NCBI RefSeq assembly: GCF_900106805.1 | Contig: NZ_FNNP01000001.1 | Location: forward strand, 496,001-560,000 | Length of the DNA stretch: 64,000 nucleotides | From: Ruegeria halocynthiae | GTDB lineage: Bacteria; Pseudomonadota; Alphaproteobacteria; Rhodobacterales; Rhodobacteraceae | Direction of reading: 5' to 3' | Shown here: piece after piece, positions 44,890 through 53,490 of the stretch | Position numbering within the stretch: position 1 is the stretch's first letter | Layout: each line of letters starts with the position of its first letter | Made by a program: the position numbers and the translations under genes | The notes under the pieces: generated by a model | Told to the model about the DNA's origin: nothing | The model's database searches: none | Seen by the model: the letters and a program-made list of their open reading frames with translations, nothing else

Positions 44890-46053
44890 ATGAGAGCAGT
44901 TTCCAAATCAGAAATGCGCCGTTGTGCGAGTTGTATTGCAATGCTGGCAATTCTGGCCGGATGCGAAGGCCCACTCGATTACGACCTGCGCGGGAATGTC
45001 GGGGGGTTTTCCACCACCGATGCGGCCCTGGCAGCCACTGCCAGCCGACCGGCACCAGATGCGCGCGGCGTCATAACCTATCCGAACTATCAGGTGGCCG
45101 TGGCCCGCAATGGCGACACCGTGGGCAGTGTGGCCGCCCGCATTGGAATGCCCGTGGCCGAGCTGGCCCGGTTTAACGGATTGCAGCCCAATGACTCGTT
45201 GCGCGATGGTGAAGTGCTTGCCCTGCCGCGTTCGGTTGGTACCGCGAGTGGTGTCGATATTGCGACCATCGCCGGCACGGCAATTGATCAGGCGCCCGAT
45301 ACCGGTTCGGTTCAGACCTCTACCTTGCAGCCTGCGCAACCTACGGCAGCCCCGGCGCCAGTTGCGTCCGGGCCTGAACCCATCCGACACAAGGTAAAGC
45401 GGGGCGAGACGGCTTATACGATCTCGCGACTCTATCAGGTGTCTGTGGAGTCGTTGGCCGAATGGAACGGGCTTGGGTCGGATTTTACCGTGCGTGAAGA
45501 CCAGTATTTGCTGATCCCGGTAAAGGATCAGGCCGCACCGCGTGCTGCTGCACCTGCGGCGACTGCGACCGCAGTTACCCAACCGGGAGAAGGCTCTCCA
45601 ACGCCAACGCCACCAAGCGCAACGCAGCCTTTGCCGGATGAGAAGGTGACCGCAGCAGCGCCTGCGCCTGATGTTACCGCCGAAGCACCGACCAATTCGG
45701 GCAGTTCGGCGCTGGCGATGCCGGTGAACGGAACGATTATTCGTACCTATGCCAAAGGCAAGAATGAGGGGATCGACATTGCAGCTGCGGCAGGTGCTTC
45801 GGTCACCGCAGCCGAATCTGGAACGGTTGCAGCAATTACCCAAGATGCGGATCAGGTTCCGATCATCGTGGTCAAGCATAACAACGATTTGCTGACTGTG
45901 TACGCCAACGTCGAGAAGATCACCGTCAAGAAAGGTGACCGGGTGCGGCGGGGGCAGAAGGTTGCCTCACTGCGCGGGGGCGACAATGCATATGTTCATT
46001 TTGAAGTGCGTAAAGGGTTTGAATCGGTTGATCCTGAGCCTTACCTGAAGTGA
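44890..46053 (+). CDS. nlpD: NlpD-like LysM/M23 lipoprotein
   Basis: A 387-residue outer-membrane lipoprotein: signal peptide with lipobox LAGC (cysteine about residue 25), a LysM domain (about 67-117, VARNGDTVGSVAARIGMPVAELARFNGL), a second LysM (about 167-215, HKVKRGETAYTISRLYQVSVESLAEWNGL), a low-complexity Ala/Pro/Thr linker (about 216-285) and a C-terminal LytM/M23 domain. The zinc ligands of active M23 peptidases are incomplete (NEGIDIA lacks the leading His; YVHFEVR keeps one), as in E. coli NlpD, which activates amidase AmiC. So a regulator of septal wall cleavage is likelier than an enzyme. Confidence 0.88.
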   Translation: MRAVSKSEMRRCASCIAMLAILAGCEGPLDYDLRGNVGGFSTTDAALAATASRPAPDARGVITYPNYQVAVARNGDTVGSVAARIGMPVAELARFNGLQPNDSLRDGEVLALPRSVGTASGVDIATIAGTAIDQAPDTGSVQTSTLQPAQPTAAPAPVASGPEPIRHKVKRGETAYTISRLYQVSVESLAEWNGLGSDFTVREDQYLLIPVKDQAAPRAAAPAATATAVTQPGEGSPTPTPPSATQPLPDEKVTAAAPAPDVTAEAPTNSGSSALAMPVNGTIIRTYAKGKNEGIDIAAAAGASVTAAESGTVAAITQDADQVPIIVVKHNNDLLTVYANVEKITVKKGDRVRRGQKVASLRGGDNAYVHFEVRKGFESVDPEPYLK

Positions 46054-46058
46054 ACAGA

Positions 46059-46110
46059 ATGGCCCTGAACGGGCCATGCCTCCGGCGGAGGTATTTTTGA
46101 CCAGATGAAG
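46059..46110 (+). repeat. Dispersed intergenic repeat, copy 4
   Basis: Inverted repeat ATGGCCC-N5-GGGCCAT, then CCTCC-GGC-GGAGG and the core TATTTTTGACCAGATGAAG, which differs from the other copies by one base (GACC for GGCC). It fills the gap between the converging nlpD and WYL-regulator genes. Confidence 0.85.
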
Positions 46111-46116
46111 AGCGGA

Positions 46117-46788
46117 TCACCCGTAGGGGTCGTAGTCGCTGAGCCTTTTGCCGGGCTCGTCTGCAAAAAGCTCGGGCAGGGGCGTGACGGTTTCGATCAG
46201 ATCGATGCGAAAGACACGGAAGTCGTCGCGCAGCTCGCACCAAGAGGTAAGGGTCCAGACGCGGCCCCAGTATTCCATGTGTAGCGGACGGATTGTGCGT
46301 TCGGTCGGTGTGCCATCTATGCGGCGATAGCTGAGCTGCAGTTTCTGGCGTGATTTGATTGCGGCGCGGATCGGCGCCATGTGGGCCAGTCCGCGTGCGG
46401 CATCGGCGAAGGGGTAGACGGCAAATTTCCAGCTGTCAGCCTCGGCCACGACTTGTGTGGGCAATACGGTGTCGATCTTTTCAGCAAGGGATTCGGCCGC
46501 GGATTTGAGATCGGGATCGGCGGCCTCAGCCACAATTGCCATTCCGAGGTTCAGGGCCTCGAGTTCAGCGGGTGTCAGGTTCAACGGGGGCAGAGTGATC
46601 TGTTCCCGCACCATATACCCCACACCGCGTTCACCTTCGACCGGGACGCCCGAGGCCGTCAGCGTATCCATATCACGATAGATCGTGCGAACCGACACCT
46701 CGAGCCGCTCGGCAATGTCCTGCGCGCGGTGCAGTTTACCGTCGCGCAGGATTTGAATGATATCGAACAGGCGATCAGTGCGGCGCAT
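46117..46788 (-). CDS. WYL-domain transcriptional regulator (YafY type)
   Basis: A 223-residue regulator with an N-terminal HTH_11 winged helix (MRRTDRLFDIIQILRDGKLHRAQDIAERLEVSVRTIYRDMDTLTASGVPV, residues 1-50) and a C-terminal WYL domain (about 140-215, IKSRQKLQLSYRRIDG, RTIRPLHMEYWGRVWTLTSWCE) thought to bind small ligands or nucleic acid. The WYL triplet itself is degenerate here (YWGRVWTL). It lies 21 bases downstream of the small gene at 46810 on the same strand; the palindrome at 47163-47186 is its likely operator. Confidence 0.85.
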   Translation of the reverse strand: MRRTDRLFDIIQILRDGKLHRAQDIAERLEVSVRTIYRDMDTLTASGVPVEGERGVGYMVREQITLPPLNLTPAELEALNLGMAIVAEAADPDLKSAAESLAEKIDTVLPTQVVAEADSWKFAVYPFADAARGLAHMAPIRAAIKSRQKLQLSYRRIDGTPTERTIRPLHMEYWGRVWTLTSWCELRDDFRVFRIDLIETVTPLPELFADEPGKRLSDYDPYG

Positions 46789-46809
46789 CAGGCGCCGCCT
46801 TGACCGTAT

Positions 46810-47115
46810 TTATGCGGTCATGTTCCATTGCACGGTCTCGTGGCGCATCTGAGCGCTGTCGGGATTGATTGCTGCAATCAGGGCGGGTGCAAAATCCTGG
46901 TGCATGAATGCAGCTGCTGCATCCTTTGCGGATTTCATATCCGTCCAGACGACATAATCCGTCCAGCGGCCGTCCTCGCCCTGGCTCAGTTGGCGATGGG
47001 CAAAGCCGGGGGCCGCGCGGACGAAGGCCTCGGAGGCTTGGCTGAGTTTAACGAATTGTTCGGGCATTGTGCCATCGGCAAGGGTAAAGGTGACGATTTC
47101 TGCAACATGGGTCAT
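46810..47115 (-). CDS. Small dimeric alpha-beta barrel-like protein
   Basis: A 101-residue protein with the ferredoxin-like layout of antibiotic-biosynthesis-monooxygenase-type proteins (VAEIVTFTLADGT, FVRAAPGFAHRQLSQGEDGRWTDYVVWTDMKSAKDAAAAF). No catalytic residue can be named. ACGGAGAACCAC gives a good ribosome site. It is the first gene of a two-gene unit with the WYL regulator, a pairing common for stress- or electrophile-responsive YafY regulators. Confidence 0.7.
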   Translation of the reverse strand: MTHVAEIVTFTLADGTMPEQFVKLSQASEAFVRAAPGFAHRQLSQGEDGRWTDYVVWTDMKSAKDAAAAFMHQDFAPALIAAINPDSAQMRHETVQWNMTA

Positions 47116-47162
47116 GTGGTTCTCCGTTGACCAGGTTTCGATATCGTCTTCCTAAGTCGATC

Positions 47163-47186
47163 CAACTGACATAAACCTGTCAGTTG
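47163..47186. promoter_or_regulatory. Strong palindrome CAACTGACA-N6-TGTCAGTTG, candidate WYL-regulator operator
   Basis: Perfect 9-base arms separated by TAAACC, 48 bases upstream of the small gene at 46810-47115 (minus strand) and about 150 upstream of tatA. TGACA-N6-TGTCA is the geometry of a dimeric winged-helix site. The adjacent WYL regulator makes autoregulation the simplest reading. Confidence 0.65.
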
Positions 47187-47333
47187 AGAAAGGCCAGCCC
47201 GCAAAAAGTGCGTAATCCGCTCAAATTCGTGCGCAGAATTGATCTGCCGCACTTTTGTTGACGCATGTCCGGGCGTAGACACGGGGCCAGACATATTCCC
47301 GGCGCGCTGCGCTGACGTAGAAGGAGAAAAGAC

Positions 47334-47549
47334 ATGCTCAACAATATCGGCCTTCCCGGCCTGCTGCTGATTGCAGTTGTGGTTCTGGTGCTGTTTGGCC
47401 GCGGCAAGATCAGCTCGCTGATGGGGGAAGTGGGCAAGGGCATCACTTCGTTCAAGAAAGGCGTTAAGGAAGGCGCGGATGAACTTGAGCAGGACGCATC
47501 CGAGCTGGCCAAGGACGTCACCCCCGAGACCGACAAAGACAAGGTCTAA
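47334..47549 (+). CDS. tatA: Sec-independent translocase subunit TatA
   Basis: Forms the pore of the twin-arginine translocase. The 71 residues have one N-terminal membrane helix ([17 protein letters not shown], about 6-22), the [17 protein letters not shown] hinge and amphipathic helix, and an acidic C-terminal tail. AGAAGGAGAAAAGAC precedes the start. It is followed after 6 bases by tatB. A long inverted repeat (AAAAGTGCG at 47204 against CGCACTTTT at 47248) lies in its leader. Confidence 0.95.
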   Translation: MLNNIGLPGLLLIAVVVLVLFGRGKISSLMGEVGKGITSFKKGVKEGADELEQDASELAKDVTPETDKDKV

Positions 47550-47555
47550 GCGTCG

Positions 47556-48014
47556 ATGTTTGATCTGGGCTTGACCGAGCTTCTGGTCATTGGCGTTGTC
47601 GCGTTAATCGTGGTGGGGCCGAAAGACCTGCCTGTGTTGTTTCGCAATGTCGGGCGCTTTGTTGGCAAGGCGCGCGGCATGGCGCGCGAGTTCAGCACCG
47701 CGATGAACGAAGCGGCGGACGAGGCTGGCGTCAATGAGATCAAGAAGGGCCTGAACGCGGCAACCAATCCGGTTAGCACTGCCATGGATGGGATCAATGA
47801 AGCGGCGCGGGATGTCGCCAAGTCTATCGACCCGACCAAGTTTGATCCTGACAGCGAGACCGGCAAACTGGCCGCTGAACGCGCGGAGCAGGCCAAGAAA
47901 ATTCAGGCCACCACAGCGCGCGCTGCTGCTGAACGCAAGGCCAAGGAAGCCGCGGATGCGCTCGCCAAGGCGGAAGAGGCCGAAGCCGCGTTGAATACCG
48001 AAAGCAAATCATGA
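47556..48014 (+). CDS. tatB: Sec-independent translocase subunit TatB
   Basis: Substrate-receptor subunit with TatC. The 152 residues start [35 protein letters not shown], the family N-terminus with one membrane helix (about 7-22) and the conserved GP turn, then an amphipathic helix and a long Ala/Lys/Glu-rich coiled-coil tail ([36 protein letters not shown]). It overlaps tatC by 4 bases. Confidence 0.95.
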   Translation: MFDLGLTELLVIGVVALIVVGPKDLPVLFRNVGRFVGKARGMAREFSTAMNEAADEAGVNEIKKGLNAATNPVSTAMDGINEAARDVAKSIDPTKFDPDSETGKLAAERAEQAKKIQATTARAAAERKAKEAADALAKAEEAEAALNTESKS

Positions 48015-48934
48015 CTAAAACCGACGAGATCGAGGATAGCTCGGCCCCACTGATCGAGCATTTGGCCGAACTGCGCACACGGCTGATCCGTTCGGTGCTC
48101 GCCTTTATCGTGGGTATTGTCCTTGCCTTCATAGTAGCCGAACCGATCCTCCAGTTTTTGGTGCAACCGATCGAGGCAACCTTGCGCGAACTCGGTGATC
48201 CTTCACCGACGCTGCAATATACCTCTCCGCAGGAATATCTGTTCACCTTGTTTCGGATCTCGATGGTCTTCGGGTTTGCGCTGGCATTCCCCGTGATCTC
48301 TTATCAGCTGTGGCGGTTTGTAGCTCCGGGGCTCTACAAGTCCGAGAAGGGGGCTTTTCTGCCATTCCTCGTCGCGTCGCCGTTTATGTTCTTGCTTGGG
48401 GCGGCCTTTGCGCAGTTTGTGGTAACACCGTTGGCGATGCAGTTTTTCCTGGGGTTCGCCGATGTCAGTTCGATCTTCGCAAACCTGCTGGCTCCGGCAG
48501 CCAATGATGTCCCGGAAGAGATTATTGTCGTTCCCGAAACAACTGAAGGTGTAAAAATTACCTTCTTCGGGAAGGTCAATGAATCCCTGGATATCACGCT
48601 AAAGTTCATTCTGGCCTTTGGCCTGTGTTTCCAGTTGCCGGTTCTTCTGACGTTGATGGGTAAAGCAGGGTTGGTCTCGGCCGAAGGTCTGGGGGCCGTT
48701 CGCAAATACGCGATGGTCGGGATTCTGGTTCTGGCTGCTTTGGTGACACCACCGGACGTTATCACTCAGCTGATTCTGTTTGTCGTGGTCTATGGCCTTT
48801 ACGAAGTATCGATCTTCCTGGTCGCCCGTGTCGAAAAGAAACGCGAAGAGCAGCTGCGCGCCGATGGTTACTATGACGATGAAGAGGCCGAGGCTGATGC
48901 AGACATGATGCAGGATTACGACGAGACCAAGTAA
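48011..48934 (+). CDS. tatC: Sec-independent translocase subunit TatC
   Basis: Six-helix core of the Tat translocase that binds twin-arginine signals. The 307 residues show [16 protein letters not shown] (12-27), [34 protein letters not shown] (the signal-binding loop) and [23 protein letters not shown] periplasmic insertion of about 30 residues ([26 protein letters not shown], about 160-185) is longer than in E. coli but normal for this group. The C-terminal tail is acidic ([12 protein letters not shown]). A terminator follows. Confidence 0.96.
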   Translation: MTKTDEIEDSSAPLIEHLAELRTRLIRSVLAFIVGIVLAFIVAEPILQFLVQPIEATLRELGDPSPTLQYTSPQEYLFTLFRISMVFGFALAFPVISYQLWRFVAPGLYKSEKGAFLPFLVASPFMFLLGAAFAQFVVTPLAMQFFLGFADVSSIFANLLAPAANDVPEEIIVVPETTEGVKITFFGKVNESLDITLKFILAFGLCFQLPVLLTLMGKAGLVSAEGLGAVRKYAMVGILVLAALVTPPDVITQLILFVVVYGLYEVSIFLVARVEKKREEQLRADGYYDDEEAEADADMMQDYDETK

Positions 48935-48952
48935 CCTGTAAATTGATCAATT

Positions 48953-48983
48953 AAGGCGCGTCCGGTTTAGGCGCGCCTTTTTT
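48953..48983 (+). terminator. Rho-independent terminator of tatABC
   Basis: Stem AAGGCGCG / CGCGCCTT (8 pairs) with an 11-base loop and a run of six T residues, 19 bases after the tatC stop. Confidence 0.9.
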
Positions 48984-49049
48984 ATGTGCGCCCCTTGTTG
49001 TGTGGGTCGGAACATGGTTGAAATTCGTCGGAACACCCCGGAGAAACCA

Positions 49050-49892
49050 ATGGACGATCAAGCCCTGAACCGCATCGCAGACGCGTTAGAGCGCATGACA
49101 CCTGCGCCGCTCGCCGCACCCGATTTCAACGCGGCCCCGGCTTTCGTCTGGCATGTCGGGCCCGACAGACTGGAACCCGTCAGTCAGGTCAACCGCGTCG
49201 ATCTGGATCTGCTGGTGGGGATCAACCGCTCACGCGATACGTTGCTGGACAACACACGCCGGTTCGCGACCGGGTTCAAGGCGAACAACGCGCTGCTGTG
49301 GGGCGCGCGGGGGATGGGGAAATCTAGCCTCGTCAAGGCGGTACACGGGACGTTGCAGGATGAACATCCCGACCTGAAACTGGTCGAGCTGCAGCGCGAA
49401 GATATGGGTTCGGTCGCGCGCCTGCTGAACCACCTGCGCGCGGCACCGCATCGGTTCATCCTGTTCTGCGATGATCTGTCGTTCAGTCACGATGACCAGC
49501 ATTATAAATCGCTCAAGGCGGTACTGGATGGCGGCATCGAGGGCCGCCCCGAAAACGTGGTGTTCTACGCCACTTCGAACCGCCGTCACCTGATGCCGCG
49601 AGACATGATCGAAAACGAACGCTCCAGCGCAATAAACCCGTCTGAGGCTGTTGAGGAAAAGGTCTCGCTCTCGGACCGCTTCGGTTTGTGGCTGGGCTTT
49701 CACCCCTGCGACCAAGACGAATATCTCGCCATGATCGACCGCTACTGCAGTGCCCACGGCGTCAAGGTCGATCCAGAAATCCTGCGTGCCGAGGCCATTG
49801 AATGGCAAGCCACCCGAGGCGCCCGTTCAGGCCGTGTTGCATGGCAATTCTTCGTCGACCTTGCCGGGCGCAACGGCGTGCATATCGCTTAA
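49050..49892 (+). CDS. DUF815 family AAA-type ATPase
   Basis: A 280-residue P-loop ATPase. The N-terminal quarter (DDQALNRIADALERM) is helical; Walker A is LLWGARGMGKSSLVKAVH (about 84-101), Walker B FILFCDDLSF (about 132-141), followed by YKSLKAVLDGGIEGRPENVVFYATSNRRHLMPRDM, the family's hallmark. Role unknown; DUF815 proteins are AAA+ relatives possibly acting on DNA or proteins. ATG 49050 (MDDQALN) has GGAGAAACC upstream; the open codons before it overlap the tatC terminator. Ends near a copy of the dispersed repeat. Confidence 0.85.
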   Translation: MDDQALNRIADALERMTPAPLAAPDFNAAPAFVWHVGPDRLEPVSQVNRVDLDLLVGINRSRDTLLDNTRRFATGFKANNALLWGARGMGKSSLVKAVHGTLQDEHPDLKLVELQREDMGSVARLLNHLRAAPHRFILFCDDLSFSHDDQHYKSLKAVLDGGIEGRPENVVFYATSNRRHLMPRDMIENERSSAINPSEAVEEKVSLSDRFGLWLGFHPCDQDEYLAMIDRYCSAHGVKVDPEILRAEAIEWQATRGARSGRVAWQFFVDLAGRNGVHIA

Positions 49893-49900
49893 ACCGCCTG

Positions 49901-49952
49901 CTTCATCTGGCCAAAAATACCTCCGCCAGAGGCATGGCCCGGAACGGGCCAT
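49901..49952 (-). repeat. Dispersed intergenic repeat, copy 5 (inverted)
   Basis: Reverse-complement orientation: ATGGCCC-N5-GGGCCAT, then CCTCTGGCGGAGG and the core TATTTTTGGCCAGATGAAG read on the minus strand. It sits between the converging DUF815 ATPase and SDR genes. The hairpin has one changed base against copies 2 and 4. Confidence 0.85.
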
Positions 49953-49954
49953 TC

Positions 49955-50599
49955 CTAAAGCTGCGCCAGTATCCGTGAAGCCTCATCTGCTGTGCTGGCC
50001 AGCGCATCCCGATCTTCACCGGGATGGAATCTGGCGCGCACGGCAGTGGGCATCGGAGCAGGTTCAACGATCGACACCCGCGGACCGGTCCTCTCGGTCT
50101 CGATGGCCCAACTACGCGCCAGCGCCATCTGCGCCGCTTTGGTTGCACCATAGATGCCATAGAACTTTTCACCGGCCTTGGGGTCTTCGAAAAACACAGC
50201 GTGACCGGCTTCGCCCAGCAATGGCGCGATATATGGAATCAGCACAGATGTGGCTGTTGCATTGATGTTGATTGCCTTGGTCCATTCCTTGGGATCGGCA
50301 AAATGTACAGGTGTTAGGGCCGATGTATGGATCGCCGTATGCAGCCAAAGATCAACCTTGCCCCAACGGTCATGTATACCCCGGCACAGAGTCGCCATCG
50401 CATTCGGATCGGCGATGTCCATCGGCGCCAAAGTGGCCGAACCGCCCTTGGCTTGAATACGATCGTCCAGCTCTTCCAGCCCGCCTTGGGTGCGGGCAAC
50501 GGCAACGATATGATAATCGGGGGACAGGGCTTCGGCCAACGCCGCGCCCAGTCCGCGTGAGGCCCCGGTGACAAGGGCGATTTTAGTCTGATCGGTCAT
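49955..50599 (-). CDS. Short-chain dehydrogenase/reductase
   Basis: A 214-residue SDR. VTGASRGLGAALAEAL (10-25) is the cofactor loop, with MDIAD, and the catalytic pair YGATK (about 150-154). It is shorter than the 250-residue classical form because the C-terminal substrate loop is trimmed. The substrate is unknown. It is the last gene of the purF-side minus-strand run and ends beside repeat copy 5. Confidence 0.85.
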   Translation of the reverse strand: MTDQTKIALVTGASRGLGAALAEALSPDYHIVAVARTQGGLEELDDRIQAKGGSATLAPMDIADPNAMATLCRGIHDRWGKVDLWLHTAIHTSALTPVHFADPKEWTKAININATATSVLIPYIAPLLGEAGHAVFFEDPKAGEKFYGIYGATKAAQMALARSWAIETERTGPRVSIVEPAPMPTAVRARFHPGEDRDALASTADEASRILAQL

Positions 50600-50641
50600 G
50601 GCTGGGGTTTGAACCCGTCTGCGCAGGGCGTCAAGTCGGGA

Positions 50642-50890
50642 TCAGCTGCCCGGAATGCCAATCCGGCGGTTCTGGCCGCTTTGTCGCAGCACAATGCCAT
50701 CCTCATCAATGGCAATCACCTTGCCTGATGCGACGCGGCTGCCAGGTTTGACTTTCTTCACTCGTCCCGAAGACAGGCGCATGAGGGCCTGTAAATCGGC
50801 CTTGGGACCAAAAATGCCCAAGACAGATACCGAATTCTTCTTTAGCGCCCCGCTTTGCGTCGCGGCGCTTTTTACCGTCGAATTTGCCAT
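50642..50890 (-). CDS. Small GspC/PilP-like domain protein
   Basis: An 82-residue protein. The second half (LQALMRLSSGRVKKVKPGSRVASGKVIAIDEDGIVLRQSGQNRRI) resembles the small beta domain of GspC/PilP-type secretion and pilus proteins, in which VKKVKxGxRxxxGKVxAID is a common string. The N-terminus is polar with no signal peptide or membrane helix, so it is either cytoplasmic or a truncated form. No secretion genes lie nearby. Similarity is weak and read by eye. Confidence 0.6.
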   Translation of the reverse strand: MANSTVKSAATQSGALKKNSVSVLGIFGPKADLQALMRLSSGRVKKVKPGSRVASGKVIAIDEDGIVLRQSGQNRRIGIPGS

Positions 50891-51045
50891 GATCTGCGGT
50901 CAAGCTAGGCGCTCGAACCCTGTGTTGTGAGTGGATCGAAATGCTCGGGTAACACGGGTCTCAACAAACAAAAAGAGCCGGTGAGCCTGATCCCGAATGG
51001 TCAGAGTGATACGCCGGGAAGCCACTGCAAAACCGATAGGTTCAG

Positions 51046-51111
51046 CAATAGGTTGTAGGCGGAATCTGACCTATTGCCGGAAACGAGGACGTGAGCGCAT
51101 CCTCGTTCCGG
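51046..51111. other. Two adjacent hairpins in the purF 3' region
   Basis: CAATAGGT...ACCTATTG (8 pairs, 15-base loop, 51046-51076) abuts CCGGAAACGAGGA...TCCTCGTTCCGG (12 pairs with one bulge, 51077-51111). They lie 28 bases past the purF stop codon on the transcribed side. No T-run follows on either strand, so these may protect the purF message 3' end or be a decayed repeat. Confidence 0.6.
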
Positions 51112-51138
51112 TTCGGTGATTCGTCTGCCAGAAAGTAA

Positions 51139-52659
51139 TCAGCCCGAGGCCAGTTTGGCCGCGTTCCATGAACTGCCGACGACCTGCATGTCCTCACGCT
51201 TTTTGCTGACTCGACTGCTGTTTTCGAGGCTATCCAGATAATCCTCATTCACCCCGGTTACATAGCGTCCATCAAAGCAGGAACAATCGAAGGCTTCGAT
51301 TTCGGGGTTACCTTCCTTGGCAGCCCAGATGAGGTCGTCGAGCTTTTGGTAGAACAGCGCATCTGCGCCCAATTCTTCGCGGATTTCTTCGATATCTTTG
51401 CCATCCGCGACCAATTCGTGACGGGTCGGCATGTCGATGCCATAGACGTTGGGATATTTCACCGGCGGCGAGGCGCTGGCGATGTAGACTTTCTTTGCCC
51501 CAGCCTCGCGACACATCTGGACGATCTTCTTGATCGTGTTGCCACGTACGATCGAGTCGTCGATCAGCAGCACATTGTGCCCATCGAACTCCAACGGCAC
51601 CGCATTCAGTTTGCGGCGAACTGACTTCTGACGCTCGGCCTGACCTGGCATGATGAATGTTCGGCCAACGTAACGGTTCTTCACCAAACCCTCGCGGTAG
51701 GGGATGCCGGTAATCTTGGCGGCCTCAAGCGCAACCGGGCGGGCGCTGTCTGGAACGGGGATAATCCGATCGATCTCAAGACCCGAGTCCTTAATTTGCT
51801 TGGCCAGCGTCTGCCCCATGCGCATCTGGGTTTTGTAGACCGACACGCCATCCAGCAGTGAATCCGGACGCGCGAGATAGACATATTCGAAGATGCATGG
51901 CGTCAGCTTGCCTTCCACGGCCTGGAACTCGTGCATATTGCCATCGAGATCAATCAGGATCGCCTCGCCGGGGTTCAGATCACGCAGCTTATCGAAGCCG
52001 TTGATACCAAAGGCCACATCTTCCGAGGCAAAGGCGTAATCGTCGCCGTCACCCGTTGCTTCGCGCTTCGCGACTGAAAGGGGACGGATGCCAAACGGGT
52101 CTCGGAAAGCCAACATGCCGACACCGGCGACCAGGCAGATCACCGAATAGGCACCTTGTACCCGCTCCATCGTCATCTTCACGCCTGCGAACAGATTGCG
52201 GATAGGGTCGGCATTGCCGTTGACCTTGATGGCATCCGCCACCTTGTCGGCTAGCACGTTCAGCAGAACTTCGGAATCCGAGGTGGTACGCAGGTGACGG
52301 CTGTATTTCGCGGTGACCTTCTCGCGTTGTTCTTCGGTATTGGTGATGTTGCCGTTATGAACCAGATAGATTCCGTACGGCGCGTTTACAAAGAAAGGCT
52401 GTGCCTCTGTTGCGCTTAGTGAGCCAGCGGTGGGATAGCGGACATGACCCATGCCGATCTTGCCCAGAAGGGTATCGGCGTCACTGGGGTTGAATACATC
52501 CTTGACCAGACCATTGGCTTTTTTCTCACGGAAGAACTCGCCGTTATAGGTGACGATCCCCGAGGCGTCCTGGCCCCGGTGCTGCAGCATCAGCAAGCCG
52601 TCATAGATTTCCGCAAACACATCATGTGTCCGGCTTGCGATCCCCAAAATCCCACACAT
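51139..52659 (-). CDS. purF: Amidophosphoribosyltransferase
   Basis: First committed step of purine synthesis: PRPP plus glutamine to phosphoribosylamine. The 506 residues start MCGILGIASR, with the Cys2 nucleophile exposed after removal of Met1; no propeptide is visible. The glutaminase domain shows GHVRYPTAGS and VHNGNITN; the transferase domain has the PRPP loop VLLIDDSIVRGNTIKKIV and YVGRTFI. C-terminal FDCSCFDGRYVTGVN carries a cysteine cluster. In related genomes purF follows cvpA directly; here about 2.1 kb separates them. Confidence 0.96.
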   Translation of the reverse strand: MCGILGIASRTHDVFAEIYDGLLMLQHRGQDASGIVTYNGEFFREKKANGLVKDVFNPSDADTLLGKIGMGHVRYPTAGSLSATEAQPFFVNAPYGIYLVHNGNITNTEEQREKVTAKYSRHLRTTSDSEVLLNVLADKVADAIKVNGNADPIRNLFAGVKMTMERVQGAYSVICLVAGVGMLAFRDPFGIRPLSVAKREATGDGDDYAFASEDVAFGINGFDKLRDLNPGEAILIDLDGNMHEFQAVEGKLTPCIFEYVYLARPDSLLDGVSVYKTQMRMGQTLAKQIKDSGLEIDRIIPVPDSARPVALEAAKITGIPYREGLVKNRYVGRTFIMPGQAERQKSVRRKLNAVPLEFDGHNVLLIDDSIVRGNTIKKIVQMCREAGAKKVYIASASPPVKYPNVYGIDMPTRHELVADGKDIEEIREELGADALFYQKLDDLIWAAKEGNPEIEAFDCSCFDGRYVTGVNEDYLDSLENSSRVSKKREDMQVVGSSWNAAKLASG

Positions 52660-53014
52660 ACACGGGCTCCAATTTCTATGACTTGCTTAGGATGGCGTTC
52701 AGGTCGGATCGACGGTTACTGCGTATCTGAATGGTTTTTTGCAGCCCGAATGTACGGAGTGCGAGCACAAGCGCCGTGGCGGCCAGTGCAAAATAAAACT
52801 GATACAGCAAGGTCGGCAGCTCCGATTCCATGTCGGTACGGCCCCCACATACTGCCTATTGCCGCGCGTGTCACCAAAGGATCACATTCGCGATTTGCCG
52901 CAGGCCAGAAACTTACTGCTCGCGGGTTTCAGATGACAAATGAACCGACCTGTGTTGTGCTTTAGATCAGGTGTCTGAACCGGGCGCCCCAATAGGTTGG
53001 GATGGAAACTGGCC
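52660..53014. other. Intergenic region between purF and the zinc-finger gene, no gene found
   Basis: 355 bases with no supported gene. It is the left part of the material between purF and cvpA. A 65-codon cysteine-containing frame at 52739-52936 has no ribosome site and no family look. The purF promoter should lie at its left end, but I see no convincing -35/-10 pair or PurR-type operator. Confidence 0.6.
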
Positions 53015-53236
53015 ATGTGGCAGCACAAGCAAAACAATCCCAAGGAAAAGCCCGTCAAGCGTCGGTGTCATAGATGCCGTGGATCAGGCCGCGCGCCCTG
53101 CGAGATCTGCAAAGGGTCTGGGATGGTCGTCAAGAGCCGCGACCAGTATGGAAAACCAATCTCAAGCCGCTGCGATGGATGCTTTGGATTGAAAAACACC
53201 CGCTGCAATATCTGCGGTGGCGAAGGGTTCGTTTGA
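53015..53236 (+). CDS. Stand-alone DnaJ-type zinc-finger protein
   Basis: A 73-residue basic protein consisting almost entirely of a DnaJ-like cysteine-rich domain. Four CxxC pairs are present: CHRCRGSG (about 18-25), CEICKGSG (29-36), CDGCFGLK (52-59) and CNICGGEG (63-70). Three follow the CxxCxGxG rule closely; the third is looser. In DnaJ such pairs bind two zinc ions and contact unfolded substrate. There is no J domain or client-binding domain. ATG 53015 (MWQHKQ) is my choice; an in-frame start six codons earlier is possible. It lies alone on the plus strand in the island between purF and cvpA. Confidence 0.78.
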   Translation: MWQHKQNNPKEKPVKRRCHRCRGSGRAPCEICKGSGMVVKSRDQYGKPISSRCDGCFGLKNTRCNICGGEGFV

Positions 53237-53490
53237 TCTTCGATGAAACTGACGTAATACAGCCCGCTCGAACGCCGGATCTTTTAGGGTGCGTGTCGTA
53301 AAGCGCGGTATTTAATCGTCCCAATCACCCAAAGTTTACAATTGAGACCACCCTCTGCTCTCGCAAGAATATTTTGGAACCTTGGTGATCCAAGACCAAT
53401 GAGTGATTTCAGGTATGTGCAACAACTTGACCTTTCGCTGCGACCACCCGAAAGACCTCTATTGGCAAGTTCTTAGACAATCGTGGACTT

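Noticed and set aside
52739..52936. A cysteine-containing small frame upstream of the zinc-finger gene
   Set aside because: It starts with TTG, has no ribosome site and no recognisable motif beyond a few cysteines.
53400..53477. A 25-codon ORF (MSDFRYVQQLDLSL...) between the zinc-finger and ureohydrolase genes
   Set aside because: No ribosome site and no resemblance to a known family; likely chance.
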